Shown: positions 41,825 to 50,867 of the stretch, in pieces
How the letters are laid out: each line of letters starts with the position of its first letter
Numbering within the stretch: the stretch's first letter is position 1
NCBI RefSeq assembly: GCF_900537115.1
Contig: NZ_UNRG01000005.1
Span: 160,539-224,538, forward strand
DNA: 64,000 bases
Direction: 5' to 3'
From: Arthrobacter sp. Alg241-R88
GTDB taxonomy: Bacteria; Actinomycetota; Actinomycetes; Actinomycetales; Micrococcaceae
The notes under the pieces: generated by a model
The model's database searches: none
Told to the model about the DNA's origin: nothing
The model's input: the letters and a program-made list of their open reading frames with translations, nothing else
Position numbers and translations under genes: made by a program

Positions 41825-43261
41825 CTAAACAATGGGGCCCGTGGCTGCGCCGGCCTTCGTTCCCGCCACATTCTTGAAGTAGTGTTCCAAGTCCTCAAGG
41901 CTCTTGTCCTTGGTTTCCGGAACGTACTTTGCGGCGAAGGCAATAGCGCCCACTCCCAGTACGGCGAACACGAAGAACGTGTTGGACAGCCCGATGGCGG
42001 CCAGGAGCTGCGGGAAGCCGAAGCCCACCAGGAAATTCACGATCCACAGCACGAAGGCGGAAGCGCCCATTCCCAGGCCGCGCATCTTCAGCGGGAAGAT
42101 TTCTGACAGCATCAGCCAGGTCACTGGTGAGATGGCCCCCTGCTGGAACGCGAGGAAGGTGACCGTCAGCGCCAGGATGACGAAGCCGCGGGCGGCGCCC
42201 TCGGGCAGGATCAGCGAGAACAGGCCGATCAGCAGCAGGGCCGACGTCGTTCCCACCTGCCCCGTGATCAGCATCCGCCGGCGCCCTGCTTTGCCCAGCA
42301 GCCAGATGCCCACAAACGTGGCGAGCACTGAGATCACGCCGTTGGCGATGTTGGCCGTCAGCGCTGCTTCCCGGCCGAAACCTGACTGCGAGAGGATCTG
42401 CGTGCCGTAGTACATGATGGAGTTCACGCCGGTGATCTGCTGGATCACGGCAAGGCCGAGGCCCACCATAAAGATCCGGCGGAGCCACGGGATGTTCAGG
42501 TCCTTCCACGAGCCCATCTTGGACTTATAGTCCTCCACGGCCATCGCCTTGACCTCTTCGAACTCCGTCCGCGCCTCGGCGTGTGACCGGATGCGCTGCA
42601 GCACGCTGAGCGTTTCGCCGAAGCTGCCCATCGACGCCAGCCAGCGCGGGCTCTCCGGCATAAAGTTCATACCGATCCACAGGGCGATGGCCGGAAGCGT
42701 AGCGATCACCAGCATCCAGCGCCAGATGCCGCCGGCTTCTCCGAAGGTATTGCCGAGGTAAGCGTTGAAGATGAACGCCAGCAGCTGCCCGGTGACGATC
42801 ATCAATTCGTTCTGGGTGACGATCCGTCCGCGGCGTGCGCTGGGCGAGACCTCGGCGAGGTACACGGGCACGGTCACGGAAGCGCCACCAACAGCCAGGC
42901 CCAGCACGAACCTGGCGGCGATCATCACCTCGGTGTTCGGTGCGAAGGTGCAGGCGAGCGTGCCCACGAGGAAGATGACCGCAAGGACCATGATCATCCT
43001 GCGCCGGCCGTTACGGTCCGCGAGGCGGCCGCCAAAAAGGGCGCCGAACGCTGCGCCGAACAGCAGGGAGGACGTCACCAGCCCCTCGGTCAGCGGCGTT
43101 AGCCCCAGGTCCTCCTGCATGTAGGGCAGGGCACCGTTGATCACGCCGGTGTCGTAACCGAAGAGAAGGCCGCCGAAGGTGGAGATGATGGTGACGGTAC
43201 GGAGTGCCTTTTGATGGTTGCCCGGCTTCGCCCCGGTTTTCGCAGGAACAGGGGCACTCAT
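41825..43261 (-). CDS. iolT: MFS sugar porter, probable myo-inositol transporter (copy 2)
   Basis: 478 aa, 12 transmembrane helices. FGYDTGVINGALPYMQEDLGLTP, GGRLADRNGRRR, PVYLAEVSPSARRGRIV, PESPRWLASMGS, QQITGVNSIMYYGTQIL and PETKDKSLEDLE mark the sugar-porter family, close to actinobacterial IolT. The start codon overlaps the iolH stop (ATGA), so it is the last gene of the operon running from iolC. It imports inositol with protons. Confidence 0.9.
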   Translation of the reverse strand: MSAPVPAKTGAKPGNHQKALRTVTIISTFGGLLFGYDTGVINGALPYMQEDLGLTPLTEGLVTSSLLFGAAFGALFGGRLADRNGRRRMIMVLAVIFLVGTLACTFAPNTEVMIAARFVLGLAVGGASVTVPVYLAEVSPSARRGRIVTQNELMIVTGQLLAFIFNAYLGNTFGEAGGIWRWMLVIATLPAIALWIGMNFMPESPRWLASMGSFGETLSVLQRIRSHAEARTEFEEVKAMAVEDYKSKMGSWKDLNIPWLRRIFMVGLGLAVIQQITGVNSIMYYGTQILSQSGFGREAALTANIANGVISVLATFVGIWLLGKAGRRRMLITGQVGTTSALLLIGLFSLILPEGAARGFVILALTVTFLAFQQGAISPVTWLMLSEIFPLKMRGLGMGASAFVLWIVNFLVGFGFPQLLAAIGLSNTFFVFAVLGVGAIAFAAKYVPETKDKSLEDLEHYFKNVAGTKAGAATGPIV

Positions 43262-44133
43262 ACGCTGACCTTTTGCACGTACTGCTTCATCGTCTCCAGC
43301 TGGTACCGGGAGACGTCCTCGGCGTGCTCATCCTCCGCAAAGACGCTGGACACCATAACGGTATTATCCCGGTCCAGGAAGCCGATCTCCTTCAGGCCGC
43401 CGAAAAACTCGTCCCAGTTGACGTCGCCGTCGCCGATCTTCAGGTGCTGGTGGACGCGCACCGGATTCCCCGGCGGGTTGGTGATGTAGCGGAGGCCGTG
43501 CGAGGCATGGTGGTTCATTGTGTCGGCCACGTGGACCAGGCGCAGCCTGTCCCCGGCAGCCCGCATAATCTCCAGCGGCTGGTTCTTCATGTGGAAGCTG
43601 TGCGACGCCACGTACACCAGGCCCACGTTCTTCGAGTTGAGCCCGCGGATGACGCGGATGGCTGCGAGGCCTTCCTCCACGAAGTCGTCCGGGTGCGGGT
43701 CGATCAGCAGGTCGATGCCCTCGCGCTCGATGATCGGGAGCAGTTCCTCCATGGACCGGTAGAAGGCCCGCTCGGATTCCTCGGCCTTTTCCGGCCGGCC
43801 GCTGAACTCGGTGTTGATGGTGCCGACGCCGAGGTCAACCGTAATCTGGATGGCACGCTTCCAGTAGCGAACTGCCGCTTCGCGGGCGTCCTCGTCCGGG
43901 CCGGACCAGCGAAGGACCGGCAGGACGGAGGCGATTTCGATTCCCGCATCCCGGCACGCCTTGTTCAGCTGGCCCACCAGTTCATCGTCCGCTTTGGGGT
44001 GGTTATAGAACGGGATGAAGTCCGCGTGCGGAGTCATCTGCATGTACTTGTAGCCGAGGTCCGCGACCACTTTGGGGAACTCAAGCAGGCTGTGCGTGTG
44101 GTGGAACGGGGTGGGGTCAAGTGCGATTTTCAC
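43258..44133 (-). CDS. iolH: Sugar phosphate isomerase/epimerase, IolH-like
   Basis: 291 aa TIM barrel starting VKIALDPTPFHHTHSLLEFP. Conserved acidic/His strands: NTEFSGRPEKAEES, LLIDPHPDDFVEE and RLRLVHVADTMNHHASHGLRY. It strongly recalls the protein annotated IolH in corynebacterial iol clusters; its reaction is not established. GTG at 44133 was preferred over GTG at 44142, because GGAG is 8 nt from the former. It overlaps iolT by ATGA and follows iolG after a gap that holds a large stem-loop. Confidence 0.82.
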   Translation of the reverse strand: MKIALDPTPFHHTHSLLEFPKVVADLGYKYMQMTPHADFIPFYNHPKADDELVGQLNKACRDAGIEIASVLPVLRWSGPDEDAREAAVRYWKRAIQITVDLGVGTINTEFSGRPEKAEESERAFYRSMEELLPIIEREGIDLLIDPHPDDFVEEGLAAIRVIRGLNSKNVGLVYVASHSFHMKNQPLEIMRAAGDRLRLVHVADTMNHHASHGLRYITNPPGNPVRVHQHLKIGDGDVNWDEFFGGLKEIGFLDRDNTVMVSSVFAEDEHAEDVSRYQLETMKQYVQKVSV

Positions 44134-44165
44134 GAAAAACACTCCATTGTGGATCAGTAAGGCTA

Positions 44166-44240
44166 CCGAGGGAGTTTTTGTCCAGATATGCAGGGCTGGG
44201 AGGCCTGGAAGTCGGCTTACGTGGACAAAAACTCCCTCGG
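44166..44240 (-). terminator. Large stem-loop between iolG and iolH
   Basis: CCGAGGGAGTTTTTGTCCA (44166-44184) pairs perfectly with 44222-44240, with a 37-nt loop. It lies 7 nt after the iolG stop, inside the iol operon. It could attenuate or protect the transcript rather than end it. Confidence 0.7.
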
Positions 44241-44247
44241 AAGGGCT

Positions 44248-45261
44248 TTAGCGGTAAAGGTCGGGCTTTGGCGCGAGCTTTACCGCCACCTTTTCGCCGT
44301 TCTTCTGTGCCTCGACGCCGGCCTCACAGCATGCCGCGGTAGCGTAACCGTCCCAGGCAGTGGGACCGCCGATTTCGCCCTTGAGCGCCGCGTCCACCCA
44401 GGACTGGATTTCGACGTCGTACGCCGCTCCGAAGCGCTCTTCGAAACCGGGGGTGACGTTGCCGCCCCAACGGCCCGCGCTGCGGGTGTAGGGACCCCTG
44501 TCCCCGCCGATGCTGACGATACCTTCTTCGAAGGAGGCCTGGGTGGCCACTTCGTAGCCAAATTTTGCATTGACGTAGATCTCGACGTCGGCCAGGACGC
44601 CGGACTCGGTCTCGAGCAGGACGTGCTGGGGATCGTGCTGGCCGGAAGGTGCGTTTTTGGTGGCCTTGCCGAGGCGGACCTGGACGCTGGTAATCTCCTC
44701 GCCGGTGAAGAAGCGGATGGCGTCAAACTCGTGGACTACCGAGTCATTGATCAGCATCTCGTTCGTGAAGCCTGCTGGAGTGGTGGGGTTGCGGTGCTGG
44801 TGGTGCAGCATGAGCAGCTCGCCCAGTTCATGGTCACGGATGATCTTGCCCAGGGAGGCGTACTCTGCGTCGAAGCGGCGCATGAAGCCCACCTGGATGC
44901 GCTTGCGGCCCAGGTCAACCTCGGCCTGGACGATCTTCCAGGAGGACTCCGCATCCGGTGTGAGGGGCTTTTCGCAGAGGATCGGGATGTCCTTGGCGAT
45001 CGCCTTCAGCAGGATGTCCTCGTGCAGGAAGCCGGGGGTGGCGATAAGCACGGCGTTGACATCGCCGTTGTTGAGGGCTTCCTCGGCGTCGGCGAGGGCG
45101 ACGGCACCCGGGATTCCTTCGATAGCGGCCTGTGCACGCGAGAGGTCAACGTCCACGACGGCGGCAACTTCGGCTCCGTGGATCCGGGTGTGGAGACGCT
45201 GGATGTGGTCGGCGCCCATACGTCCGGCACCGATGACGGCTACGCGGAGGGTTTCAGTCAT
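44248..45261 (-). CDS. iolG: Inositol 2-dehydrogenase (Gfo/Idh/MocA family)
   Basis: 337 aa. N-terminal Rossmann NAD domain (VAVIGAGRMGADHIQRL), the family CEKPLTPD motif, then the catalytic region GFMRRFDAEY and EMLINDSVVHEFDAIRFF, with the Lys/Asp/His set of IolG. It oxidises myo-inositol to 2-keto-myo-inositol with NAD+, the first catabolic step. GAAGGA precedes the ATG. It lies 33 nt downstream of the iolE gene. Confidence 0.9.
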   Translation of the reverse strand: MTETLRVAVIGAGRMGADHIQRLHTRIHGAEVAAVVDVDLSRAQAAIEGIPGAVALADAEEALNNGDVNAVLIATPGFLHEDILLKAIAKDIPILCEKPLTPDAESSWKIVQAEVDLGRKRIQVGFMRRFDAEYASLGKIIRDHELGELLMLHHQHRNPTTPAGFTNEMLINDSVVHEFDAIRFFTGEEITSVQVRLGKATKNAPSGQHDPQHVLLETESGVLADVEIYVNAKFGYEVATQASFEEGIVSIGGDRGPYTRSAGRWGGNVTPGFEERFGAAYDVEIQSWVDAALKGEIGGPTAWDGYATAACCEAGVEAQKNGEKVAVKLAPKPDLYR

Positions 45262-45294
45262 TGTTTTGTCCTTCGATGGCTGGAATTGATGAGG

Positions 45295-46206
45295 TTAGCT
45301 GACGGCGGTACGGGAACCGCAGGACAGCAGGTAGTTGCGGGTCCGCTTGGCGATGGGCATGGGAACGTCGAAGGCGACGGGGTACATGTCCTGCTCAACG
45401 ATTCCGAAGATGGGGCGGTCCAGGGCTTCCACGGCTTCGATGACGGCGCGGAGGTCCGGCAGTCCGTTCGGCGGCTCGGTCATAACGCCGGCCAGGTTGG
45501 CGGCGGCCCAGGTCATGTTTTCCTCATTGACCTTCTTGAGGATCTCCGGGTTGATCTGCTTCAGGTGCAGGTAGCCGATCCGGTCCGGGTAATTCTTGAT
45601 GAGGTCCAGGCTTGAGGCGCCGCAGTATTCCGCGTGGCCGGTGTCGAGGCACAGGTTCAGGTACTGCGGATCCGTGGCGCCTAGCAACGTCTCGATGTCC
45701 GCCTGGGCTCCCACGTGGGAGTCGGCGTGGGAGTGGAACTGCTGCTTCAGGCCGAAGTCCTCCAGCAGGGTCTTGCCCAGGCGGTTGTGCCCGGCGAACA
45801 GGTCGCTCCAGGCCTTGTCGCTGAGCGTTCCGCTTTCCACGGCTTCGCCGGTGACGTCGTCACGCCACATGGCCGGGATGACCACGATGTGCTCGCCGCC
45901 CAAGGCTGCCGTCAGTTCAGCCACCTTGCGGGCCGGCTCCCAGGCGGCTTCCCACTGGTCCAGGCCGCGGTGGAACGCGGTGAACACTGTGCCGGCGGTG
46001 ACCTTGAGGTCGCGCTGCTTCAGTTCCTCCGCCAGCCGGGTGGGGTCGGTGGGAAGGTAGCCGTAGGGTCCCAGCTCTATCCAGTTGTAGCCCGATTCGG
46101 CCACCTCATCCAGGAACCGTTCCCATGGCGTCTGCTTGGGATCGTCCGCAAACCACACACCCCAGGAGTCCGGAGCGGTGCCGATGATCAGTTTGTTCTC
46201 AGTCAT
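45295..46206 (-). CDS. iolE: Inosose dehydratase
   Basis: 303 aa xylose-isomerase-like TIM barrel. IIGTAPDSWGVWFADDPKQTPWERFLDEVAESGYNWIELGPYGYLP contains the APxSWG opening of IolE. Metal-binding strands are QFHSHADSHVG, LNLCLDTGHAEYCG and YLHLKQINPE. It dehydrates 2-keto-myo-inositol to the trihydroxycyclohexane-dione. ATG at 46206 was chosen by homology; the frame is open further upstream, but those residues are low-complexity. It is third from the downstream end of the inositol-breakdown genes proper. Confidence 0.87.
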   Translation of the reverse strand: MTENKLIIGTAPDSWGVWFADDPKQTPWERFLDEVAESGYNWIELGPYGYLPTDPTRLAEELKQRDLKVTAGTVFTAFHRGLDQWEAAWEPARKVAELTAALGGEHIVVIPAMWRDDVTGEAVESGTLSDKAWSDLFAGHNRLGKTLLEDFGLKQQFHSHADSHVGAQADIETLLGATDPQYLNLCLDTGHAEYCGASSLDLIKNYPDRIGYLHLKQINPEILKKVNEENMTWAAANLAGVMTEPPNGLPDLRAVIEAVEALDRPIFGIVEQDMYPVAFDVPMPIAKRTRNYLLSCGSRTAVS

Positions 46207-46249
46207 GACAGCGTTGTCTTTCTCTTCGTTGGCAGGGGCCACGACCCCT

Positions 46250-46345
46250 TGCCTGGCTGTGGAGCCACATCGGCGAGGGTCCCTGCTTGAGCTTGCGAAG
46301 GTTGGGAGCCGATGGGGACTTGCGAGGCAAGGGTGGCGTTGGGGA
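46250..46345 (-). repeat. Degenerate extragenic repeat between iolA and iolE
   Basis: The segment containing GAGCTTGCGAAGGTTGGGAGC (46289-46309) resembles GAGCTTGCGAGGTCAGGGAGC at 14194-14214 in the repeat region after the histidine kinase gene. The surroundings (CCAC...GGGT.CC) are also alike. It is probably a dispersed GC-rich element. No gene seen. Confidence 0.4.
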
Positions 46346-47875
46346 TCAGTTCGACGGGAAGTCGTAGGAGGCGCCGGAGGCGTGGTGGGTTTCGGGCCAG
46401 CGGGAAGTGATGACCTTGCCGCGGGTGTAGAACGATACGCCTTCGGGGCCGTAGATGTGCTTGTCGCCGAAGAGCGAGGCTTTCCAGCCACCGAAGGAGT
46501 GGTGGGCCACCGGTACCGGCAGCGGCACGTTGATGCCGATCATGCCCACGGAGACGGAGCGCTGGAACTTCCGGGCTGCTGCGCCGGAGGAGGTGAAGAT
46601 GGCGGTGCCGTTGCCGTAGGGGTTGGCATTGATGAGGTTGATGCCGTCCTCGAGGGTGTCGACGCGGACCACAACGAGGACGGGGCCGAAGATTTCCTCG
46701 GTGTAGGCGGTCATTCCGGTCTTGACGTGGTCGATGACGGTGGGACCCACCCAGAAGCCGTCTTCGTGGCCGGGGACCACCAGGTCGCGGCCGTCCACCA
46801 CCATCGCCGCGCCTGCGGTTTCGGCTTCGGTGACGATCTTGACGATGCGTTCCTTGGAGGCCGGGGTGATGACCGGGCCCATTTCGGCGTCGGGGGCGGT
46901 GCCGTTGTTGACCTTCACGGCAAGGGCGCGTCCTTCGACCTTTTTCACGATCAGGTCCGCGGCGTCCCCGACGGCAACGGCGACGGAGATGGCCATGCAG
47001 CGTTCCCCGGCGGAGCCGAAGGCGGCGGCGGCGAGGTGGTCCGCGGCGTTGTCCAGGTCGGCGTCGGGCATGACGATGGCGTGGTTCTTCGCCCCTCCCA
47101 GGGCCTGGACGCGCTTGCCGTGCTTGGTGGCGGTTTCGTGGACGTACTGGGCGATCGGGGTGGAGCCGACGAAGGAGATGCCGTCCACGTCCGGGTGGGT
47201 GAGCAGCCCGTCGACGGTTTCTTTGTCGCCGTGCAGGACCTGGAACACACCGTCCGGCAGGCCGGCCTGCTTCCACAGCTTGGCCAGCAGCATGGAGGCG
47301 GAGGGGTCGCGTTCGGAGGGCTTGAGGATGAACGCGTTGCCGGTGGCGATGGCCATCGGCGCCATCCACAACGGCACCATAACGGGGAAGTTAAAGGGGG
47401 TGATGCCGGCGACCACGCCGAGGGGCTCGCGGAAGGAGAAGACGTCGATGCCGGTGGAGACCTGGTCCGAGTAATCGCCCTTGAGCAGGGTGGGGATGCC
47501 GCAGGCGTATTCGATGACTTCCAGGCCGCGGCCGATCTCGCCCTTGGCGTCGGAGAGGACCTTGCCATGCTCGGCCGTGATCAGGGCGGCGAGCTCGTCC
47601 ACATGGGCGGCGACGAGTTCGCGGAACTTGAACAGGACGGCGGTGCGCTTGGCCAGGGAGATGTCGCCCCAGGTGTCGGCGGCTTTGCGGGCGGCGGCGA
47701 CGGTGGCGTCCAGGTCGGCGCGGTTGGCCAGGCGCAGCTCCGCACTGACCTGCCCTGTGGCCGGGTTGTACACGGACGTGGTGCGGTCGCCTTCGCCGGC
47801 GGTTTCGGCGCCATTGATGAAGTGGTTGATGACGGTGGTCTGTGTATCGGTGGTCTGGGTGGTGGTGGCAGTCAT
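46346..47875 (-). CDS. iolA: CoA-acylating methylmalonate-semialdehyde dehydrogenase
   Basis: 509 aa aldehyde dehydrogenase (MmsA/IolA). NAD-binding and catalytic parts: GITPFNFPVMVPLWMAPMAIA, FILKPSERDPS, ISFVGSTPIAQYV, and the active-site Cys in FGSAGERCMAIS at about residue 290; then FGPVLVVVRVDTLEDGI. It converts malonate semialdehyde to acetyl-CoA, the last inositol step. AAGGAAGAG ribosome-binding site; 31 nt after iolD. Confidence 0.93.
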   Translation of the reverse strand: MTATTTQTTDTQTTVINHFINGAETAGEGDRTTSVYNPATGQVSAELRLANRADLDATVAAARKAADTWGDISLAKRTAVLFKFRELVAAHVDELAALITAEHGKVLSDAKGEIGRGLEVIEYACGIPTLLKGDYSDQVSTGIDVFSFREPLGVVAGITPFNFPVMVPLWMAPMAIATGNAFILKPSERDPSASMLLAKLWKQAGLPDGVFQVLHGDKETVDGLLTHPDVDGISFVGSTPIAQYVHETATKHGKRVQALGGAKNHAIVMPDADLDNAADHLAAAAFGSAGERCMAISVAVAVGDAADLIVKKVEGRALAVKVNNGTAPDAEMGPVITPASKERIVKIVTEAETAGAAMVVDGRDLVVPGHEDGFWVGPTVIDHVKTGMTAYTEEIFGPVLVVVRVDTLEDGINLINANPYGNGTAIFTSSGAAARKFQRSVSVGMIGINVPLPVPVAHHSFGGWKASLFGDKHIYGPEGVSFYTRGKVITSRWPETHHASGASYDFPSN

Positions 47876-47906
47876 GGGGACTCTTCCTTGAGTAAGAGGT
47901 GCGGGG

Positions 47907-49895
47907 TCAGCCGAGCAGTTTGCGCTGGCGGTTCTTTTGGTCGGTGTAGGTCTGGAAGGCTTGCTTCGTGGAGTCCAGTTCGGAGACCTGGGAGACGGGG
48001 ACGTCCCACCAGGACTCGGAGCTGGGGGCGTCCAAGAGCGGGTCGGATTCGACGTGGATCAGGATTGGTCCGCCGCGTTCCGGTGCTGCTTTGGCGTCGC
48101 GGATGGCCTGTTCGAGCTCGGCAATGACCTTCTCCCCCGGTTCGATCCGGATGACCTTCACGCCCAGGGACTCGGCGTTCAGGGCCAGGTCCACGGGGAG
48201 GGTTTCGCCCTCGTCGAAGCTGTGCTGTTCCTCGTTCAGGGCACGGTACTGGGTGCCGAAGCGCTGGGAGCCCAAGGATTCGGAGAGCGAGCCGATGGAG
48301 GCGTAGCCGTGGTTCTGGATCAGTACCACGATCAGCTTGATGCGTTCGGCGACGGCGGTGACCAGTTCGGTGTGCATCATCAGGTAGGAGCCGTCCCCTA
48401 CCATCACGACGACGTCCCGCACCTCTGAGGTGCCCGTCCCGCCGGTGCCGCCTGCCGCCGTCGTGCTTGCTGCTTCGGCGAGGGCCGCGCGCTTGACGCC
48501 AAGGCCGCCGGGGATTTCGTAGCCCATGCAGGAGTACGCGTATTCGACGTGGTAGCCGAACGGGTCCCTGACCCGCCACATCTTGTGCAGGTCACCGGGC
48601 AGCGAACCGGCCGCGCAGATCACCACGTCCTGGGCGTCCATGGCCCGGGAGGTGGCCCCGATGATTTCGTTCTGCGCCGGCAGCGGGGTGTAGCGGGTAT
48701 CGAACGCCTCGTCCACGGTGGCGTCCCAGCGCTGCTTCTCGGCAACGACCTTTTGCTCCAGGTCGGCGCCCACACGGTAACCGCCCAAGGCTGCGTTGAG
48801 CTTGACCAGTGCCTTGCGGGCATCGGCCACGATGGGAAGCGTGGTGCCGTGCTTGTACGCGTCGATCGGTGCGACGTTGATGTTGATGAACTTTACGTCC
48901 GGGTTCTGGAACGCCGTCCGCGACGCCGTAGTGAAGTCCTCATAACGGGTGCCGATCCCGATGATCAGGTCCGCCTCCGCGGCGATGGCGTTCGCCGCCG
49001 TCGTGCCGGTGGAGCCAATGGCGCCGAGGGAGAACTGGTGGTCCCACGGCAGGACCCCCATGCCGGCCTGAGTGTTCCCCACCGGAATGCCGGTCACCTC
49101 GACGAATCTGGCGAGTTCTTCGTTTGCGTAGGCGTACAGGACACCGCCGCCTGCGATGATCAGCGGCCTCTTTGCGGCACGGATGGCGTCAGCGGCGCGG
49201 CGGATGTCGTCGTCGTCCGCGTCCGGGCGGCGGATCCGCCACTCCCGCTCAGCCAGGAACTCCTCGGGAACGTCGAAGGCCTCGGCCTGGACGTCCTGCG
49301 GCAGTGAGATGGTCACGGCCCCGGTCTCAGCCGGGTCGGTCAGGACGCGCAGGCCGTGGTGGAAGGCGGAGAACAGCTGCTCGGGCCGGGTGACGCGGTC
49401 AAAGAACTTGGACAGCGGCCGGAAGGCGTCGTTGACAGTGATGTCGTAGGCGTAGGGCTGCTCCAGCTGCTGCAGCACCGGGTCCGCGGCACGGGTGGCG
49501 AACGTGTCGGACGGCAGCAGCAGCACCGGAAGCCGGTTGGTGGTGGCAAGCGCGGCGCCGGTGAGCAGGTTCGAGGAACCCGGGCCGATCGAGGTGCTGA
49601 CCGCGAAGGTCTGGCGGCGGCGGGTGTGCCGGGCATACCCCACCGCCTGGTGGACCTGGGCCTGTTCGTTCCGGCCCTGGTAGTACGGCATGATCGCCGG
49701 GTCCAGCTGCTGGTACTGCTTCAGGGCCTGGCCAACACCGGCCACATTGCCGTGGCCGAAGATGCCGAACGTGCCGGGAATGAGACGCTCACGGTACTCA
49801 GTTCCGCCGATGGAATCGACCGTGTACTGCTTCGAAAGGTACTCGACGACGGCCTGCGCCACCGTCATCCTGCGTGTTCCTGTTGTTGTTCCCAT
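47907..49895 (-). CDS. iolD: 3D-(3,5/4)-trihydroxycyclohexane-1,2-dione acylhydrolase
   Basis: 662 aa TPP-dependent ring-opening enzyme. MTVAQAVVEYLSKQYTVDS and FGIFGHGNVAGVGQAL open the Pyr domain, with YYQGRNEQAQVHQAVGYARHTRRRQTFAVSTSIGPGSSN following. The PP domain has VVMVGDGSYLMMHTELVTA and VLIQNHGYASIGSLSESLG (GDG...N motif). It hydrolyses the cyclic dione to 5-deoxy-glucuronate. GGAG 8 nt before ATG; 6 nt after the aldolase gene. Confidence 0.93.
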   Translation of the reverse strand: MGTTTGTRRMTVAQAVVEYLSKQYTVDSIGGTEYRERLIPGTFGIFGHGNVAGVGQALKQYQQLDPAIMPYYQGRNEQAQVHQAVGYARHTRRRQTFAVSTSIGPGSSNLLTGAALATTNRLPVLLLPSDTFATRAADPVLQQLEQPYAYDITVNDAFRPLSKFFDRVTRPEQLFSAFHHGLRVLTDPAETGAVTISLPQDVQAEAFDVPEEFLAEREWRIRRPDADDDDIRRAADAIRAAKRPLIIAGGGVLYAYANEELARFVEVTGIPVGNTQAGMGVLPWDHQFSLGAIGSTGTTAANAIAAEADLIIGIGTRYEDFTTASRTAFQNPDVKFININVAPIDAYKHGTTLPIVADARKALVKLNAALGGYRVGADLEQKVVAEKQRWDATVDEAFDTRYTPLPAQNEIIGATSRAMDAQDVVICAAGSLPGDLHKMWRVRDPFGYHVEYAYSCMGYEIPGGLGVKRAALAEAASTTAAGGTGGTGTSEVRDVVVMVGDGSYLMMHTELVTAVAERIKLIVVLIQNHGYASIGSLSESLGSQRFGTQYRALNEEQHSFDEGETLPVDLALNAESLGVKVIRIEPGEKVIAELEQAIRDAKAAPERGGPILIHVESDPLLDAPSSESWWDVPVSQVSELDSTKQAFQTYTDQKNRQRKLLG

Positions 49896-49901
49896 GGAAA
49901 G

Positions 49902-50867
49902 CTACTCCGATACTTCTGCGGTGTGGTGAAGAAGGGAAGCGGCCGCGGCGACGGCGCCCGCGACATCGCCGTCAGCCGGATAGAGCAGGGTGCGGCCCAC
50001 GGTGAGGCCCTGGACGCCGGGCAGGGCCAGGGCGGCCTGCCAGCTGGCGAAAACCTCGTCCTGGGTACCGGCCGGGTCCCCGCCCAACAGGACTGTGGGC
50101 ATGGTGGTGGCGGCCATCACCCGTTCCATCTCCGCCACCACGGGCAGCTTCATCCAGGTATAGGCGCTGGTGGAACCAAGGCCTTCGGCAATCGCGATGG
50201 ACTTGATCACGGCGTTGGTGGACAGGTCGTTGCGGACCCTGCCGTTTTCCCGGACCGACAGGAACGGCTCCACCATTGCGATCAGCTTGCGCTCCGCCAG
50301 GGAATCGATGGCCTTGGCAGTGGCCTCCAGGGTCACCACAGTGTCCGGATCACCCAGGCAGATACGGGTCAGCATCTTCCCGCCATCAGCGCCCAGTGCT
50401 TCCAGCGCCGCAGCGGTGTGGCCGGTGAAGCGGTCATCGAATTCGTTGACCAGTCCGGACAGGCCGCCGCGGTTCATTGAGCCGAACACCAGCTTGCCGT
50501 CCAGGGCGCCCAGCAGGAGCAGGTCGTCCATGATGTCCGGCGAGGCCAGGACACCGTCGACGGCAGGGTTCGCCAGTGCTATCTGGAGCCGGTCCAGGAG
50601 TTGGCGGCGGTCCGCCATGGCCACCGGATCATTTCCGACGGCGAGTGCACCGCGGGCCGGGTGGTCTGCCGCGACGATGAAATTTTGCTGCCCGGCCTTG
50701 ACGCCGGGGTGGCGGCGCCGCGATACCGCTGCGCGGGCTACAGCTTCCGGGTCTTCGAGCCGGATGCTGCTCAAGTGCTCATACCGGCGGGGATCGTCAT
50801 CCACCTCGAAGGCGAAGGCGGCAGTTTTGGGGCTGCTCTGGCTGGTGTTGGAAACGTTGATGCTCAC
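49902..50867 (-). CDS. iolJ: Cgl0159-family (beta/alpha)8 protein, probable DKGP aldolase
   Basis: 321 aa TIM barrel: NFIVAADHPARGALAVGNDPVAMADRR, VDGVLASPDIMDDLLLLGALDG, RICLGDPDTVVTLEATAKAI and TVLLGGDPAGTQDEV. It matches the family found in corynebacterial iol clusters, unlike the DUF2090 or class II IolJ of Bacillus. It would cleave 2-deoxy-5-keto-gluconate-6-phosphate to DHAP and malonate semialdehyde. GTG start overlapping the iolC stop (GTGA). Activity is inferred from operon position. Confidence 0.8.
   Translation of the reverse strand: MSINVSNTSQSSPKTAAFAFEVDDDPRRYEHLSSIRLEDPEAVARAAVSRRRHPGVKAGQQNFIVAADHPARGALAVGNDPVAMADRRQLLDRLQIALANPAVDGVLASPDIMDDLLLLGALDGKLVFGSMNRGGLSGLVNEFDDRFTGHTAAALEALGADGGKMLTRICLGDPDTVVTLEATAKAIDSLAERKLIAMVEPFLSVRENGRVRNDLSTNAVIKSIAIAEGLGSTSAYTWMKLPVVAEMERVMAATTMPTVLLGGDPAGTQDEVFASWQAALALPGVQGLTVGRTLLYPADGDVAGAVAAAASLLHHTAEVSE

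Noticed and set aside
46207..46345. Possible small gene between iolE and iolA
   Set aside because: No frame has a start with ribosome-binding site or sensible protein; the region looks like a degenerate repeat.
46136..48127. 663-codon Gly/Asp-rich plus-strand frame opposite iolA
   Set aside because: Composition is the complement of iolA codons; spans the intergenic repeat, and iolA is unambiguous.
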